From an uncultured Phaeodactylibacter sp. (GTDB taxonomy: Bacteria; Bacteroidota; Bacteroidia; Chitinophagales; Saprospiraceae): 63,482 nucleotides of DNA. Under the pieces are notes generated by a model. It did no database searches. It was not told where the DNA came from and saw nothing but the letters and a program-made list of their open reading frames with translations. Positions 9,801 to 17,537 of the stretch are shown one piece after another (positions within the stretch are counted from its first letter, which is position 1; the number at the start of each line of letters is the position of its first letter). A program made the translations under genes and the position numbers. The stretch spans positions 1-63,482 of the forward strand of contig CAJXNH010000021.1 of the NCBI GenBank assembly GCA_913057245.1, given 5' to 3'.

Positions 9801-12454
9801 AGGAAGGCAACCGGGAAGCTGCCGCTATGCTCCCCTTCACGGCGGACAAGGAGCGGTATGATGTTGGAGAGCAAGTGACGTTACGTTTGCCCGAAGCCCG
9901 TGCCGGAAGAATCCTGGTCAGCCTGGAAACCGGCAGTGAAGTGCTGCGATCTTTCTGGGTAGACGCCAAGCCGGGTGAAAATACCATCTCTTTCGAAGCT
10001 ACGCCCGATATGGCCCCTACCGCCTACGCCCACATGACGCTGCTGCAACCCCATGGCAAAGTGGAAAACGACTTGCCCATCCGGCTTTACGGGGTCATTC
10101 CGGTCAATGTGGAAGACCCGGCCACCCATCTTAAACCGGAAATAAAAGTCGCCGAAGAGCTCCGCCCGAAACAGGATTTCACCGTGAAAGTTAGCGAACA
10201 GTCCGGCCGCCCCATGGCCTATACCCTGGCGGTGGTGGACGAAGGGCTGCTTGGGCTGACCCGCTTCGAAACCCCAGACCCGTGGAAGCACTTCTACGCG
10301 CGGGAAGCGCTGGGCGTACGCACCTGGGACCTTTACGACGAAGTACTGGGCGCCCAAAGCGGGCAACTGGACCGGTTGTTGAGCATTGGCGGGGACGCTG
10401 CCGCAAAAGTTCAGGCAGCGAAGAAGGCCAACCGCTTTGAACCCGTGACCATGCACCTCGGGCCTTTCTACCTCGAAAAAGGGAAAACCGTATCCCATAC
10501 CCTGCAAATGCCCAACTATGTAGGCGCGGTGCGGGTCATGGTCGTTGCTGCCGAACAGCAAGCCTACGGGCATACTGAAAAATCTGTGCCCGTCCGACAG
10601 CCGCTGATGGTCCTCGGCACCCTCCCCAGAGTCCTTGGCCCGGGCGAATCCCTGCAACTTCCGGTCAATGTATTTGCCATGAAGGACGGTATACGGGATG
10701 TCAAAGTCACGGTGAAGTCGCCCGGCAGCCTGATTGAACTGCCGGAGCCTTCCCAGCGCATTCAGTTCCAGCGGACGGGCGATCAGCTGGTTAATTTCCC
10801 GGTACGGGTGGCGGAGCGCATTGGGATAGCGAAGTTTACGATCACAGCTGAAGGCGGCGGCCAAAAAGCCACCCAGGAAATCGAAATCGAGGTCCGAAAC
10901 CCTAATCCGGTAGTAACAGATGTGGATGAAAAATCCCTTGACCCCGGACAAACGCATGCCTACAATTTTGAAAGCCCGGGCATGCCTGGCACCAATGAGG
11001 TGGTTCTGGAAGTCAGTAGTCTCCCACCAATCAATCTGGAGCAACGGCTCAATTACCTGATCCGCTACCCCTACGGCTGCCTGGAACAAACCCTCTCCGG
11101 CGGCTTCCCTCAGCTCTATGTCAATGACCTGCTCAACGTGGAGGAGGGCCAACGTCAGCAAACCACCAAAAACATCAAAGCTACCATCAACCGGCTGGGC
11201 TTATTCCAGCTGGGCAATGGGGGCATGGCCTACTGGCCCGGCGGCAGCACCGCCAGCACCTGGTCCACCACCTACGCCGGGCATTTTCTGCTCGAAGCCA
11301 AGGCGCAGGGGTACTTTGTGCCGCCCACTATGTTCGACCAGTGGATACGCTATCAGCAGGAGACCGCACGCCTCTGGTCTGCTGATGCAGCATCGTACGG
11401 GCTATACTACGCCGGCAATCAGGCACTGGACCAGGCCTACCGGCTCTACACCCTGGCTTTAGCCAAGGCGCCTGACCTTGCCGCCATGAACCGACTGCGC
11501 TCCAATGACAACCTGAATACCGCTGCGAAGTGGCGCCTGGCTGCTGCCTACGCGCTTACCGGTAAAATGGATATGGCCCGGCAGATGGTGCGCAGTGCGG
11601 ACCGTAATATCGGAACCTACCAGGAAATGGGTTCCACTTTCGGATCAAGGCTGAGAGACCAGGCCATGATCCTGGAAACCCTTGTGCTGATGGAACAAAC
11701 AGATGAAGCGGCTGAACTCCTGCGGGATATCGCCAGCGAACTCAGCAGCCTGGACTGGCTCAGCACCCAGGAAACCGCCTACAGTCTCCTGGCTATCGGT
11801 AAATTTGTAAAAGCCAAAGGCACCGAAGCTAATCAGCCCATCGCCTTCGATTACACCGCCGATGGCAAGACAACGTCCGCCGGATCGGACCATCCGGTAA
11901 TGCTTATCCAACTATCGGAAGACAGTAAACAGGTTACGGTCAGGAATACCGGCAAGGGCCTCCTCTTCACCCGGGTGATCCGGAGCGGGCAGCCCCTGAC
12001 CGGCGAGGAGACCGCCCTGAACAGCAAGCTGCAAATGGATATTGCTTATAAAAACATGGCCGGCGAGCCGATCAGCCCAGCGAATCTGCCGCAGGGCGCC
12101 GATTTCATTGCCGAAGTCACCCTTACGCATCCGGCCAACCAGAACTACCGGGTCTACGAAGAGCTGGCCCTGGAACAGATTTTCCCTTCAGGGTGGGAAA
12201 TCAGGAACACTCGCATGTCGGGTTTCTCAGATGAGGCGGATACGCCGGAATACCAGGATATCCGGGATGACCGGGTACACAGCTTTTTTGACCTGGGCTG
12301 GAAAAAAACCAAGACTTTCCGGGTACAGCTTAATGCAGCCTATCAGGGGCGGTTTTATCTGCCTGCTACCCGGTGTGCGGCCATGTACAAAGCGGATATT
12401 GAAGCCCGGTCCGCCGGCCGATGGGTGGAAGTAGGGCTGCCGGGGGCTATTTAG
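6890..12454 (+). CDS. Alpha-2-macroglobulin family lipoprotein (bacterial A2M, thioester type)
   Basis: About 1854 residues. A lipoprotein signal peptide ends in AVLSSCGS, so the mature protein should be lipid-anchored in the envelope. The body shows repeated beta-sandwich macroglobulin domains, a bait-like middle region, and a thioester motif GCLEQT with the cysteine at about residue 1397, followed by a helical segment typical of the thioester domain. Family knowledge: bacterial A2Ms trap proteases that reach the periplasm, using the strained Cys-Gln thioester. The penicillin-binding protein 1C gene often paired with the YfaS class is not adjacent. I prefer ATG 6890 over GTG 6857: it gives a clean signal peptide, sits behind the promoter and has the AAAACCA leader six bases before it. 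Confidence 0.92.
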   Translation: MSRSFLLPLVVFLHTLAIVAVLSSCGSKEQRAAPMPESANAYLYSYTSGVVSRTSPVRVRFASAVAAEEQIGQPAEGLLQLQPATKGQAIWEDAQTLVFQPEQHLASGTAYLATVQLDELFSNVPREARVFEFDFRTYDLQLSANIGGLRTPDIRDLSKQELSGTAHTTDFGSSELVEQAISATQNGKSLPIRWEHGGRGTEHYFYVENITRTDQPSTVAVELDYDGFDQSGSQTLEFVVPALGDFTLTNVQVNQEQELFLELFFSDPLDPSQDFNGLVTIENYSGTLRFLADGNRLRVYPASGITGTRKVTVSKGLKNSMGSPMKKAGLWEVDIQDAKPQVRLAGNGVILPNTEGLAFPFEAINLHSVVVEVFKIYHNNILQFLQDNTIDGGYNLRQVGRLVKQVDVPLQALNAEANLNTWSRYAISLDELVQSDPQAIYQIRIGFRPEHTAYTCPEELSSQDNNIDPDDTELESIMENWYGFAGYYDGFSWSDRDDPCKPAYYNSDRFVQRNVIASNIGLLAKSADARNCVVYATDLRTAKPLGSVNLEFYDFQQQLIGSGTTDGDGRFQADLPREPFVVVAKQGSERGYLRLQDGDALSLSKFDVEGAVAQKGLKGFLYADRGVWRPGDSVYLNFVLEDALGKLPANYPVTFELRDPRGQIRETRTVTNRVSKVYPLHFATTTDAFTGIWRATVKAGGATFTKNLRIETVKPNRIKINFDFGTEQLSVANAPFSPTLQANWLYGAPASNLEARIEAQLQSTNTAFSSRPDYEFDDPARSFSMEPRLVWEGKLNEEGTGSPAFDLGDQQELPGRLTANFQTRVFERGGGFSTDNFSLPYDPYSAYAGLSIPKNKYGSKRINRNERTDIPMTVVDTKGKPVANRKISVGLYRVDWRWWWDRSNGNISRYNTATHYGAEEKTTLTTGSDGKVSWPVTVRDWGRYMVRVCDTETGHCSGDFFYAGSPWYGDQEGNREAAAMLPFTADKERYDVGEQVTLRLPEARAGRILVSLETGSEVLRSFWVDAKPGENTISFEATPDMAPTAYAHMTLLQPHGKVENDLPIRLYGVIPVNVEDPATHLKPEIKVAEELRPKQDFTVKVSEQSGRPMAYTLAVVDEGLLGLTRFETPDPWKHFYAREALGVRTWDLYDEVLGAQSGQLDRLLSIGGDAAAKVQAAKKANRFEPVTMHLGPFYLEKGKTVSHTLQMPNYVGAVRVMVVAAEQQAYGHTEKSVPVRQPLMVLGTLPRVLGPGESLQLPVNVFAMKDGIRDVKVTVKSPGSLIELPEPSQRIQFQRTGDQLVNFPVRVAERIGIAKFTITAEGGGQKATQEIEIEVRNPNPVVTDVDEKSLDPGQTHAYNFESPGMPGTNEVVLEVSSLPPINLEQRLNYLIRYPYGCLEQTLSGGFPQLYVNDLLNVEEGQRQQTTKNIKATINRLGLFQLGNGGMAYWPGGSTASTWSTTYAGHFLLEAKAQGYFVPPTMFDQWIRYQQETARLWSADAASYGLYYAGNQALDQAYRLYTLALAKAPDLAAMNRLRSNDNLNTAAKWRLAAAYALTGKMDMARQMVRSADRNIGTYQEMGSTFGSRLRDQAMILETLVLMEQTDEAAELLRDIASELSSLDWLSTQETAYSLLAIGKFVKAKGTEANQPIAFDYTADGKTTSAGSDHPVMLIQLSEDSKQVTVRNTGKGLLFTRVIRSGQPLTGEETALNSKLQMDIAYKNMAGEPISPANLPQGADFIAEVTLTHPANQNYRVYEELALEQIFPSGWEIRNTRMSGFSDEADTPEYQDIRDDRVHSFFDLGWKKTKTFRVQLNAAYQGRFYLPATRCAAMYKADIEARSAGRWVEVGLPGAI

Positions 12455-12561
12455 ATTTCGGAGAACCTTTTAAGCCGGATCAAAAAAAGTTCAGGCGGCA
12501 GGAAACGTTTTTGGGGGCTGGTATCGTTATGGTATTTTAACACTTTTTAACAACTACTGCC

Positions 12562-13695
12562 ATCGAAAGCCTCCAACGCCGCCTGACCTTTATCGACCTG
12601 CTGCGGGCCTATGCCATCCTAATGATGCTGCAGGGGCATTTCACGGATGCGCTGCTGGCAGATGCCTTCCGCGACCCTGATAACCTGTTGTTTTCTACCT
12701 GGAAGTACCTGCGGGGCATGACCGCTCCACTATTCTTTTTTGCCAGCGGATTAATTTTCACTTTTTTGCTGCTCCGGGACGGGCGCCCGCTGTCTGCCAA
12801 CAAGCGCGTTCACAAAGGGCTGCGCCGCGGATTGCAGCTCATTGTTATTGGCTATGCACTCCGGCTATGCTTTCCCCAACTACTGAGTGGCTATATTTCG
12901 CCTAATCTGTTCCGGGTGGATGTGTTGCATTGTATCGGGCTGGCCTTAATTGGTCTTGTGGCACTGTACGCAATAAGCCGTTGGAGCCGATTACCTTACG
13001 CCCTACTGCTGGTGGCCGCCGGCGGACTGGCTTTTTTCTTCTACTTTGAAGTGCGGGACGGACAATACGCCTCCTTTCCGGTTGTCCTCCAAAACTACCT
13101 GGTCCGGGATCATGGGTCTGTTTTCACACCTGTACCCTGGATAGGCTACACTTTTTTGGGCGGCACCCTGGGCACGCTGTTGCACTACAGGCCGGGCTGG
13201 GCATTCAATGCCCCTCTGCCCGCAGTGCTTGTCCTCTCCGGGATCCTGATTGACCAATATTCATCCGCCTGGTTGATGGACTTTTATAACTGGACAGGGC
13301 TACAGGTTTTTAAGGATCATGCGTATTTCAATTTCCTTGTGCTGCGGCTTGGGCATGTTCTTGTCGTTGTCGCACTGTTCATGTGGCTCGCACAGGCCTG
13401 GCGTAATATCCCCCCACTCCTGCTAAAAATCGGAAGCGAAACCTTAGCTATTTACGAGGTGCACTACGTCCTGTTGTACAGTACCTGGTTTGGTATTGGG
13501 CTTTCAGCGCTGTGGGCGCATTCCCTCACGCCTGTGCAGACGTTTATTGGTGCGCTAACCTTTCTGGCCTTTTTCGTTGTCCTCATCGCCTACATCGACC
13601 GCATCCGGGCCATTTGGCGCTCCAAGTCCCGCTGGGCCATGCGCCTTTCACGGGTAGCGATCCGGCGGCGCTACCACCGCTGGGCTTACCGTTGA
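12562..13695 (+). CDS. DUF1624/HGSNAT-like membrane acyltransferase, start codon apparently lost
   Basis: The frame encodes about 8-10 membrane helices. It opens with ESLQRRLTFIDLLRAYAIL and then MMLQGH, the conserved beginning of heparan-alpha-glucosaminide N-acetyltransferase-like proteins (DUF1624), with the conserved histidine in GHF. The first ATG in frame (12622) lies inside the first helix, after the conserved RLTFIDLLRA. Upstream, the frame is open back to a TAA at 12538-12540 but holds no ATG, GTG or TTG. An ATC at 12562, followed by GAAAGC, sits where the ATG would be expected. It may use ATC or be crippled by a point change; the stop at 13695 and the body look intact. Family members transfer acetyl groups across the membrane; the substrate here is unknown. 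Confidence 0.75.
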   Translation: MESLQRRLTFIDLLRAYAILMMLQGHFTDALLADAFRDPDNLLFSTWKYLRGMTAPLFFFASGLIFTFLLLRDGRPLSANKRVHKGLRRGLQLIVIGYALRLCFPQLLSGYISPNLFRVDVLHCIGLALIGLVALYAISRWSRLPYALLLVAAGGLAFFFYFEVRDGQYASFPVVLQNYLVRDHGSVFTPVPWIGYTFLGGTLGTLLHYRPGWAFNAPLPAVLVLSGILIDQYSSAWLMDFYNWTGLQVFKDHAYFNFLVLRLGHVLVVVALFMWLAQAWRNIPPLLLKIGSETLAIYEVHYVLLYSTWFGIGLSALWAHSLTPVQTFIGALTFLAFFVVLIAYIDRIRAIWRSKSRWAMRLSRVAIRRRYHRWAYR

Positions 13696-14126
13696 GCCTG
13701 CTCCACTGCCCACCGGTACATATCGTGGTAAAGCAGCGGCAGAGCCTCAGCTACCGGCAACCACAATAAGGTGTGGTCCGCTTCTATCTTTTGGGTCGGA
13801 TCTTGTCCGGTGATCACCACATGATAGAAATGCCCAATTTTCTCATAATAACGGGATTCAATCTCATCCAGGAAAAACTCCCTGGCTACCCCAATTGGTG
13901 CCTTTACTGAAGCCTGTAATCCTGTTTCCTCCAGCACTTCCCGAATAAGGGCTTCTTCTTTTTTCTCTCCGGCTTCAATGCCGCCGCCCGCCAGGAAGTA
14001 ACGGTCGTCATCTGTGCGCACCAAGCCCAGTTCCTGCATTTCATTGAAAAATACCGCATAGGCACCCGGACGGGTAATGTAAGCCTCATCCTCAGGCGGC
14101 GTTCCGAAAGTCAGTACAGCAGACAT
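13686..14126 (-). CDS. NUDIX hydrolase
   Basis: A 146-residue protein with a complete Nudix box: GGGIEAGE, then REVLEETG, matching G-x5-E-x7-R-E-U-x-E-E-x-G-U. Members hydrolyse a nucleoside diphosphate linked to another group with Mg2+ bound by the REVLEE glutamates; the substrate cannot be read from sequence. Its last 10 bases overlap the end of the convergent acyltransferase gene. Length is normal for the family. Confidence 0.92.
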   Translation of the reverse strand: MSAVLTFGTPPEDEAYITRPGAYAVFFNEMQELGLVRTDDDRYFLAGGGIEAGEKKEEALIREVLEETGLQASVKAPIGVAREFFLDEIESRYYEKIGHFYHVVITGQDPTQKIEADHTLLWLPVAEALPLLYHDMYRWAVEQAQR

Positions 14127-14208
14127 TGATCAGAGATTGTTAGAAGAGGGTAATCCCGGAAGGCCTAAAAAGATTCCAAATCGTATATCTTTTTCGAATA
14201 TTTAATTT

Positions 14209-14225
14209 TTGGCATGCCTTTTGCA
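14209..14225 (+). promoter_or_regulatory. Sigma-54 (RpoN) type promoter
   Basis: TTGGCATGCCTTTTGCA matches the RpoN consensus YTGGCACGRNNNTTGCW at all but two positions (C to T and R to C), with the GG and GC doublets at the right spacing. Transcription would begin about 12 bases after the GC, near 14236, giving a leader of roughly 120 bases before the gene at 14357. No enhancer-binding activator gene is visible nearby. Confidence 0.6.
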
Positions 14226-14264
14226 AAGAAGTAAGTGTACTACAAAATCGTCCCCCCGATTATA

Positions 14265-14338
14265 GGAGCTTGCTGAACCGCTCCCTTTACCGTAGCACGG
14301 TGAAGGGCAATCATTCAGGCTCGTAGTTTTCATGAAAC
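14265..14338 (+). ncRNA. Structured 5' leader (candidate cis-regulatory RNA)
   Basis: Between the sigma-54-type promoter and the start codon the sequence can fold into nested helices. GAG (14266-14268) pairs with CTC (14320-14322). CTGAA (14273-14277) pairs with TTCAG (14314-14318). Inside these is an 11-base-pair hairpin of CCCTTTACCGT (14283-14293) with ACGGTGAAGGG (14297-14307), containing one G-U pair and a three-base loop. A small GTTT/AAAC hairpin follows at 14326-14338. I do not recognise it as a known riboswitch class, and no terminator-like U run is present. The pairing was done by eye. Confidence 0.4.
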
Positions 14339-14356
14339 GCTTAAAGTAAAGAACAA

Positions 14357-15286
14357 ATGTTTGCCAAAATCAACTTCATCACACTTGCACTAACCTTGAT
14401 GACTACGCTGGGGGCCACTCAAGACGCTGAGTTCGCGCTCGATGTAGCATTCCGGAACCACCTTATTTACACTCAGATCCCTTCAGCTGGCGGGACACTT
14501 AGCTTTCTGGCCAACACAACGGGCGGCGCCTTCGTCGCAGAATCTGCTATGCAGGAACATGCCCTGCCAGGCGTGGTAGACGATAGCGGTAATGCCTTCG
14601 TCGCCATCAACGAAGTCCTGGAACTGGGCGCCCTTCCAACATTAAACCGAAATTCAGCCCTGGTCCTGCCGGATGCGCAGACCAACCTAGGCAAAGATGT
14701 GCACGGCTCGCTGGGACAGTCCTGGTTCGGACAATACTGCTGGACCTTTGACTTCCGGTCAGAGGAACTCTTTTGCCATTCCCCGGCCCTGTCTCCCCTC
14801 GAACCCAATATCGTACCGGTCACTTTCAAGGAGAGCGCAAGTGGCAACCGGATTTCCAGCCTGCCCCGTATTTTCATTGAGGTAGATGGGGAGCAAATCC
14901 CGGTATTGATTGACTCGGGCGCTAAGATGCTACCCTCAAAAGCCGCTGCGAGCGCCTTAGGAGAAACCGGTACAGAGCCTATCGCAACCTCCTTCATCGT
15001 AGAATCTCTCTTTGAGCAATGGCATCAACTACATCCAGACTGGAAAGTAGTGGAACAGGCCGATGCAGAGCTAGGGAACGTACGAATGATCGAGGTGCCT
15101 CAGATCATTATTGCAGGGCAGAAAGCGGGCCCGGTTTGGTTCTGCTCCCGCCCGGATGCCAACTACACCCAGTATTATTCGCGTTTAGCAGGTGGACAGG
15201 TGGAAGGTGCCATTGGCGGTAACGCCCTTCAGTTCTTCCGCATGACCATCGACTACCCCAATAAACTGGCCCGGTTCGATCAGTAA
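14357..15286 (+). CDS. Secreted retropepsin-like aspartyl protease homologue, first active site degenerate
   Basis: 309 residues with a signal peptide (to about residue 21). The second half has IPVLIDSGAK with Asp186 in a DSG active-site motif, and the C-terminus shows GGNALQFFRMTIDYPN, as in Bacteroidota aspartyl-protease proteins. The first lobe, where a DTG motif is expected, reads SFLANTTGGAF (about residues 49-59), so its catalytic Asp is missing. The protein may be inactive, act as a dimer, or have become a binding protein. It stands alone behind a sigma-54-type promoter and a structured leader, so its expression is probably conditional. Confidence 0.75.
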   Translation: MFAKINFITLALTLMTTLGATQDAEFALDVAFRNHLIYTQIPSAGGTLSFLANTTGGAFVAESAMQEHALPGVVDDSGNAFVAINEVLELGALPTLNRNSALVLPDAQTNLGKDVHGSLGQSWFGQYCWTFDFRSEELFCHSPALSPLEPNIVPVTFKESASGNRISSLPRIFIEVDGEQIPVLIDSGAKMLPSKAAASALGETGTEPIATSFIVESLFEQWHQLHPDWKVVEQADAELGNVRMIEVPQIIIAGQKAGPVWFCSRPDANYTQYYSRLAGGQVEGAIGGNALQFFRMTIDYPNKLARFDQ

Positions 15287-15388
15287 GGGCAAACAAGGAA
15301 TCTTTGAAACACTATACATACTGGTGCTGATACAGCACTCGCTATCTACCTGCCAAACCTACAACTACATCAAAATCACACTTTTCAT

Positions 15389-15432
15389 CCTGCCCGGATT
15401 GCTCCTTCGGAGTGATCCGGGCAGGGCTTTTT
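15389..15432 (+). terminator. Rho-independent terminator
   Basis: A perfect 11-base-pair stem, CCTGCCCGGAT (15389-15399) with ATCCGGGCAGG (15415-15425), continues inward through CTCC/GGAG around a TTC loop and is followed by GCTTTTTC. It ends transcription of the aspartyl-protease-like gene and abuts the stop of the convergent UbiA-like gene. Confidence 0.85.
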
Positions 15433-16280
15433 CACAGCAGCGCGATGAGTAGAAACTGCAAGACCATCATGCCATCCACCAATCCGGTAAAAAAATAGTC
15501 GTGCCGGTTGCGGTCAGAAAGGAAAATCAGCAGCCCGGACAGGCAGGCTGAAATGACAAGTGCTATCAGGTCACTAAGCGCATAAACATCCCAGTAGTAG
15601 TTGAGGGCAGCCAGCAGAAGCATCAGGCTCAGGCTCAGCCCCCCCAGCTGCTGACTATTGCGCACGCCGAGGGCAGCGGGAAGGGTTTTAACTTTATTAA
15701 ACGCATCGATCTCCATATCCCGGATGTCGAAGGGAATCGTAATCGCGAATACGAAGAACACCCGCTCCAGGAGCATGATGTACATCGGAGTGCTCCAGGT
15801 CATGCCCAGCTCCAGGGCGACCAGAAAAACGGTAATCCAACTCCAGGTAATCGCAATGAGGAAAATCTTTACATAATGCAGGTCACGCAGCCGGTAGCCT
15901 TTCCAAACTGGCAATACATAAAGCAGGGCCAAAAAACAGGGAGCCGTTAGCCCGGCAATCAATGCCCGGGGCATTTGCAACAGGAACAACCCGGCACAAA
16001 GCCCCGCCATCCCGGCATAAAATACGATGTGGTTTCTAAATCGGGCAATGACCGCATAACGCCCGGAATCGGTAAAGGGCTTCGACTTTCGCAACCCGAT
16101 AATCCGGTGGACCGCATACAGGAAAAGAGTGGCAAAAAAGATAAAACCAAGCAATGCCGTAGGCTCACCCTTACCCAGAAGTAACAGTTGTGACTGTGCA
16201 GCCATGCCTACAGCAGCCAGGGCAATCCAGAAGTTGCTGTAGAGCAGAAGATCCAGCAGGGCAATGAGCAGGGCTCGCAA
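15432..16280 (-). CDS. UbiA-like membrane protein
   Basis: 282 residues with about eight or nine membrane helices. The segment IPFDIRDMEIDAFNKVKTLP carries the second aspartate-rich motif (D-x-x-D plus D) of UbiA prenyltransferases, followed by the usual LG-x-x helix. The first NDxxDxxxD motif is not found; the equivalent place reads FATLFLYAVHRI. It may therefore be a divergent or catalytically changed member. The start is a TTG three bases after the stop of the upstream M42 peptidase gene, so the two are translationally coupled. Confidence 0.7.
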   Translation of the reverse strand: MRALLIALLDLLLYSNFWIALAAVGMAAQSQLLLLGKGEPTALLGFIFFATLFLYAVHRIIGLRKSKPFTDSGRYAVIARFRNHIVFYAGMAGLCAGLFLLQMPRALIAGLTAPCFLALLYVLPVWKGYRLRDLHYVKIFLIAITWSWITVFLVALELGMTWSTPMYIMLLERVFFVFAITIPFDIRDMEIDAFNKVKTLPAALGVRNSQQLGGLSLSLMLLLAALNYYWDVYALSDLIALVISACLSGLLIFLSDRNRHDYFFTGLVDGMMVLQFLLIALL

Positions 16281-16283
16281 TCT

Positions 16284-17363
16284 TTAGAAGTACTTGAAGT
16301 TATGATTCTTTTCGATGCGCTGCAGCACCTCGTAGATAAGCCGGATGACCGCATCCACATCGGACTTGTGCGACATTTCCACCGTAGTGTGCATGTAGCG
16401 CAAGGGCAATGAAATCAATGCACTGGGCACGCCCCCGTTAGAGTAGGCAAAGGCATCGGTATCTGTTCCGGTACGCCGGGAGGCCGCCTCCCGCTGTATT
16501 GGTATTTCTTTGGCTTCAGCGGTCTCAATAATCAGGTTAAGCAGCTTATTGTGAACTGCCGGCGCGTAGGTAACGGAAGGGCCTTTCCCGGATTTCACAT
16601 CTCCATGCTTCTTGCTGCTCACGAGTGGGGTATGCGTATCGTGGGTCACATCGGTAACGATGGCCACATTCGGTTTAATCGTTTGCGTGATCATCTCTGC
16701 ACCACGCAGCCCAACCTCCTCCTGTACCGAATTCACGATGTAGAGGCTGTACGGCAGTTCCACCTTGTTTTCTTTGATCAGGCGCGCCACCTCCGCTATG
16801 CAAAAGCCGCCCATACGGTTGTCCAGTGCCCGGCCTACGTAGTAGCGGTCATTGAGGATTTCCATTTCATCCTCGTAGGTAATGACGCAGCCTACGTGTA
16901 TGCCCATTTCCAGCACTTCCTCCTTGTTTTCCGCACCGACATCAATAAAAATATTATTGATTTTCGGGGCCAGTTTGGCGTCCTCTCCGTGGCGGGTGTG
17001 AATGGCCGGCCATCCGAAAACACCTCTTACAATGCCTTTTTGGGTATGGATATTGACCCGCTTGGAAGGGGCGATTATATGATCAGACCCACCGTTGCGA
17101 ATCACATTGATAAAGCCATCATCAGAGATATGGTGGACGAACCAGGAAATCTCATCTGCATGCCCTTCGATCACGACTTTGTAGTCCTGTCCGGGGTTGA
17201 TGACGCCGTAGACGGTACCATAGTTGTCTAACTGCCATTCGTCGATGAAAGGCTTAATATACTCCAGCCAAAGCTGCTGCCCCGGGGCTTCAAAACCAGT
17301 CGGCGAAGCGTTATTGAGATAGGCTTTCAGGAAGGCTTCGGATTTGGGTGTTATTACGGACAT
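16284..17363 (-). CDS. M42 family zinc aminopeptidase (glutamyl aminopeptidase/endoglucanase M type)
   Basis: 359 residues, the normal length. Visible signatures are VIEGHADEISW (metal-binding His68, with Asp70), GRALDNRMGG (bridging Asp), NSVQEEVGLRGA (catalytic Glu pair), VTDVTHDTHTP and RRTGTDTDAF. These are the di-zinc ligands of M42 cytosolic aminopeptidases, which form large tetrahedral complexes and trim peptides released by proteases. There is no signal peptide, as expected for a cytoplasmic enzyme. It is the first gene of a two-gene unit with the UbiA-like gene. Confidence 0.95.
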   Translation of the reverse strand: MSVITPKSEAFLKAYLNNASPTGFEAPGQQLWLEYIKPFIDEWQLDNYGTVYGVINPGQDYKVVIEGHADEISWFVHHISDDGFINVIRNGGSDHIIAPSKRVNIHTQKGIVRGVFGWPAIHTRHGEDAKLAPKINNIFIDVGAENKEEVLEMGIHVGCVITYEDEMEILNDRYYVGRALDNRMGGFCIAEVARLIKENKVELPYSLYIVNSVQEEVGLRGAEMITQTIKPNVAIVTDVTHDTHTPLVSSKKHGDVKSGKGPSVTYAPAVHNKLLNLIIETAEAKEIPIQREAASRRTGTDTDAFAYSNGGVPSALISLPLRYMHTTVEMSHKSDVDAVIRLIYEVLQRIEKNHNFKYF

Positions 17364-17537
17364 GTGAAGTTTTTAATGATGAGCGGTTTTTGGATGTCGC
17401 TTGACCAGCTAATATAGAGATTGCCCCTAAAATAATGATAGCTTAGGCCAAAATAATTCGCATTGTCAGCGGGCGTTTAAACTTGATGGAGCCCCAAAGC
17501 CCAAAACAGCAGGCCTGATCAATGCCAGAGGAAGCTG

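Noticed and set aside
9881..11161. A 426-residue frame opposite the alpha-2-macroglobulin gene
   Set aside because: It lies entirely antisense inside a gene with clear domains; long antisense frames are expected in G+C-rich coding DNA, and no known domain is seen.
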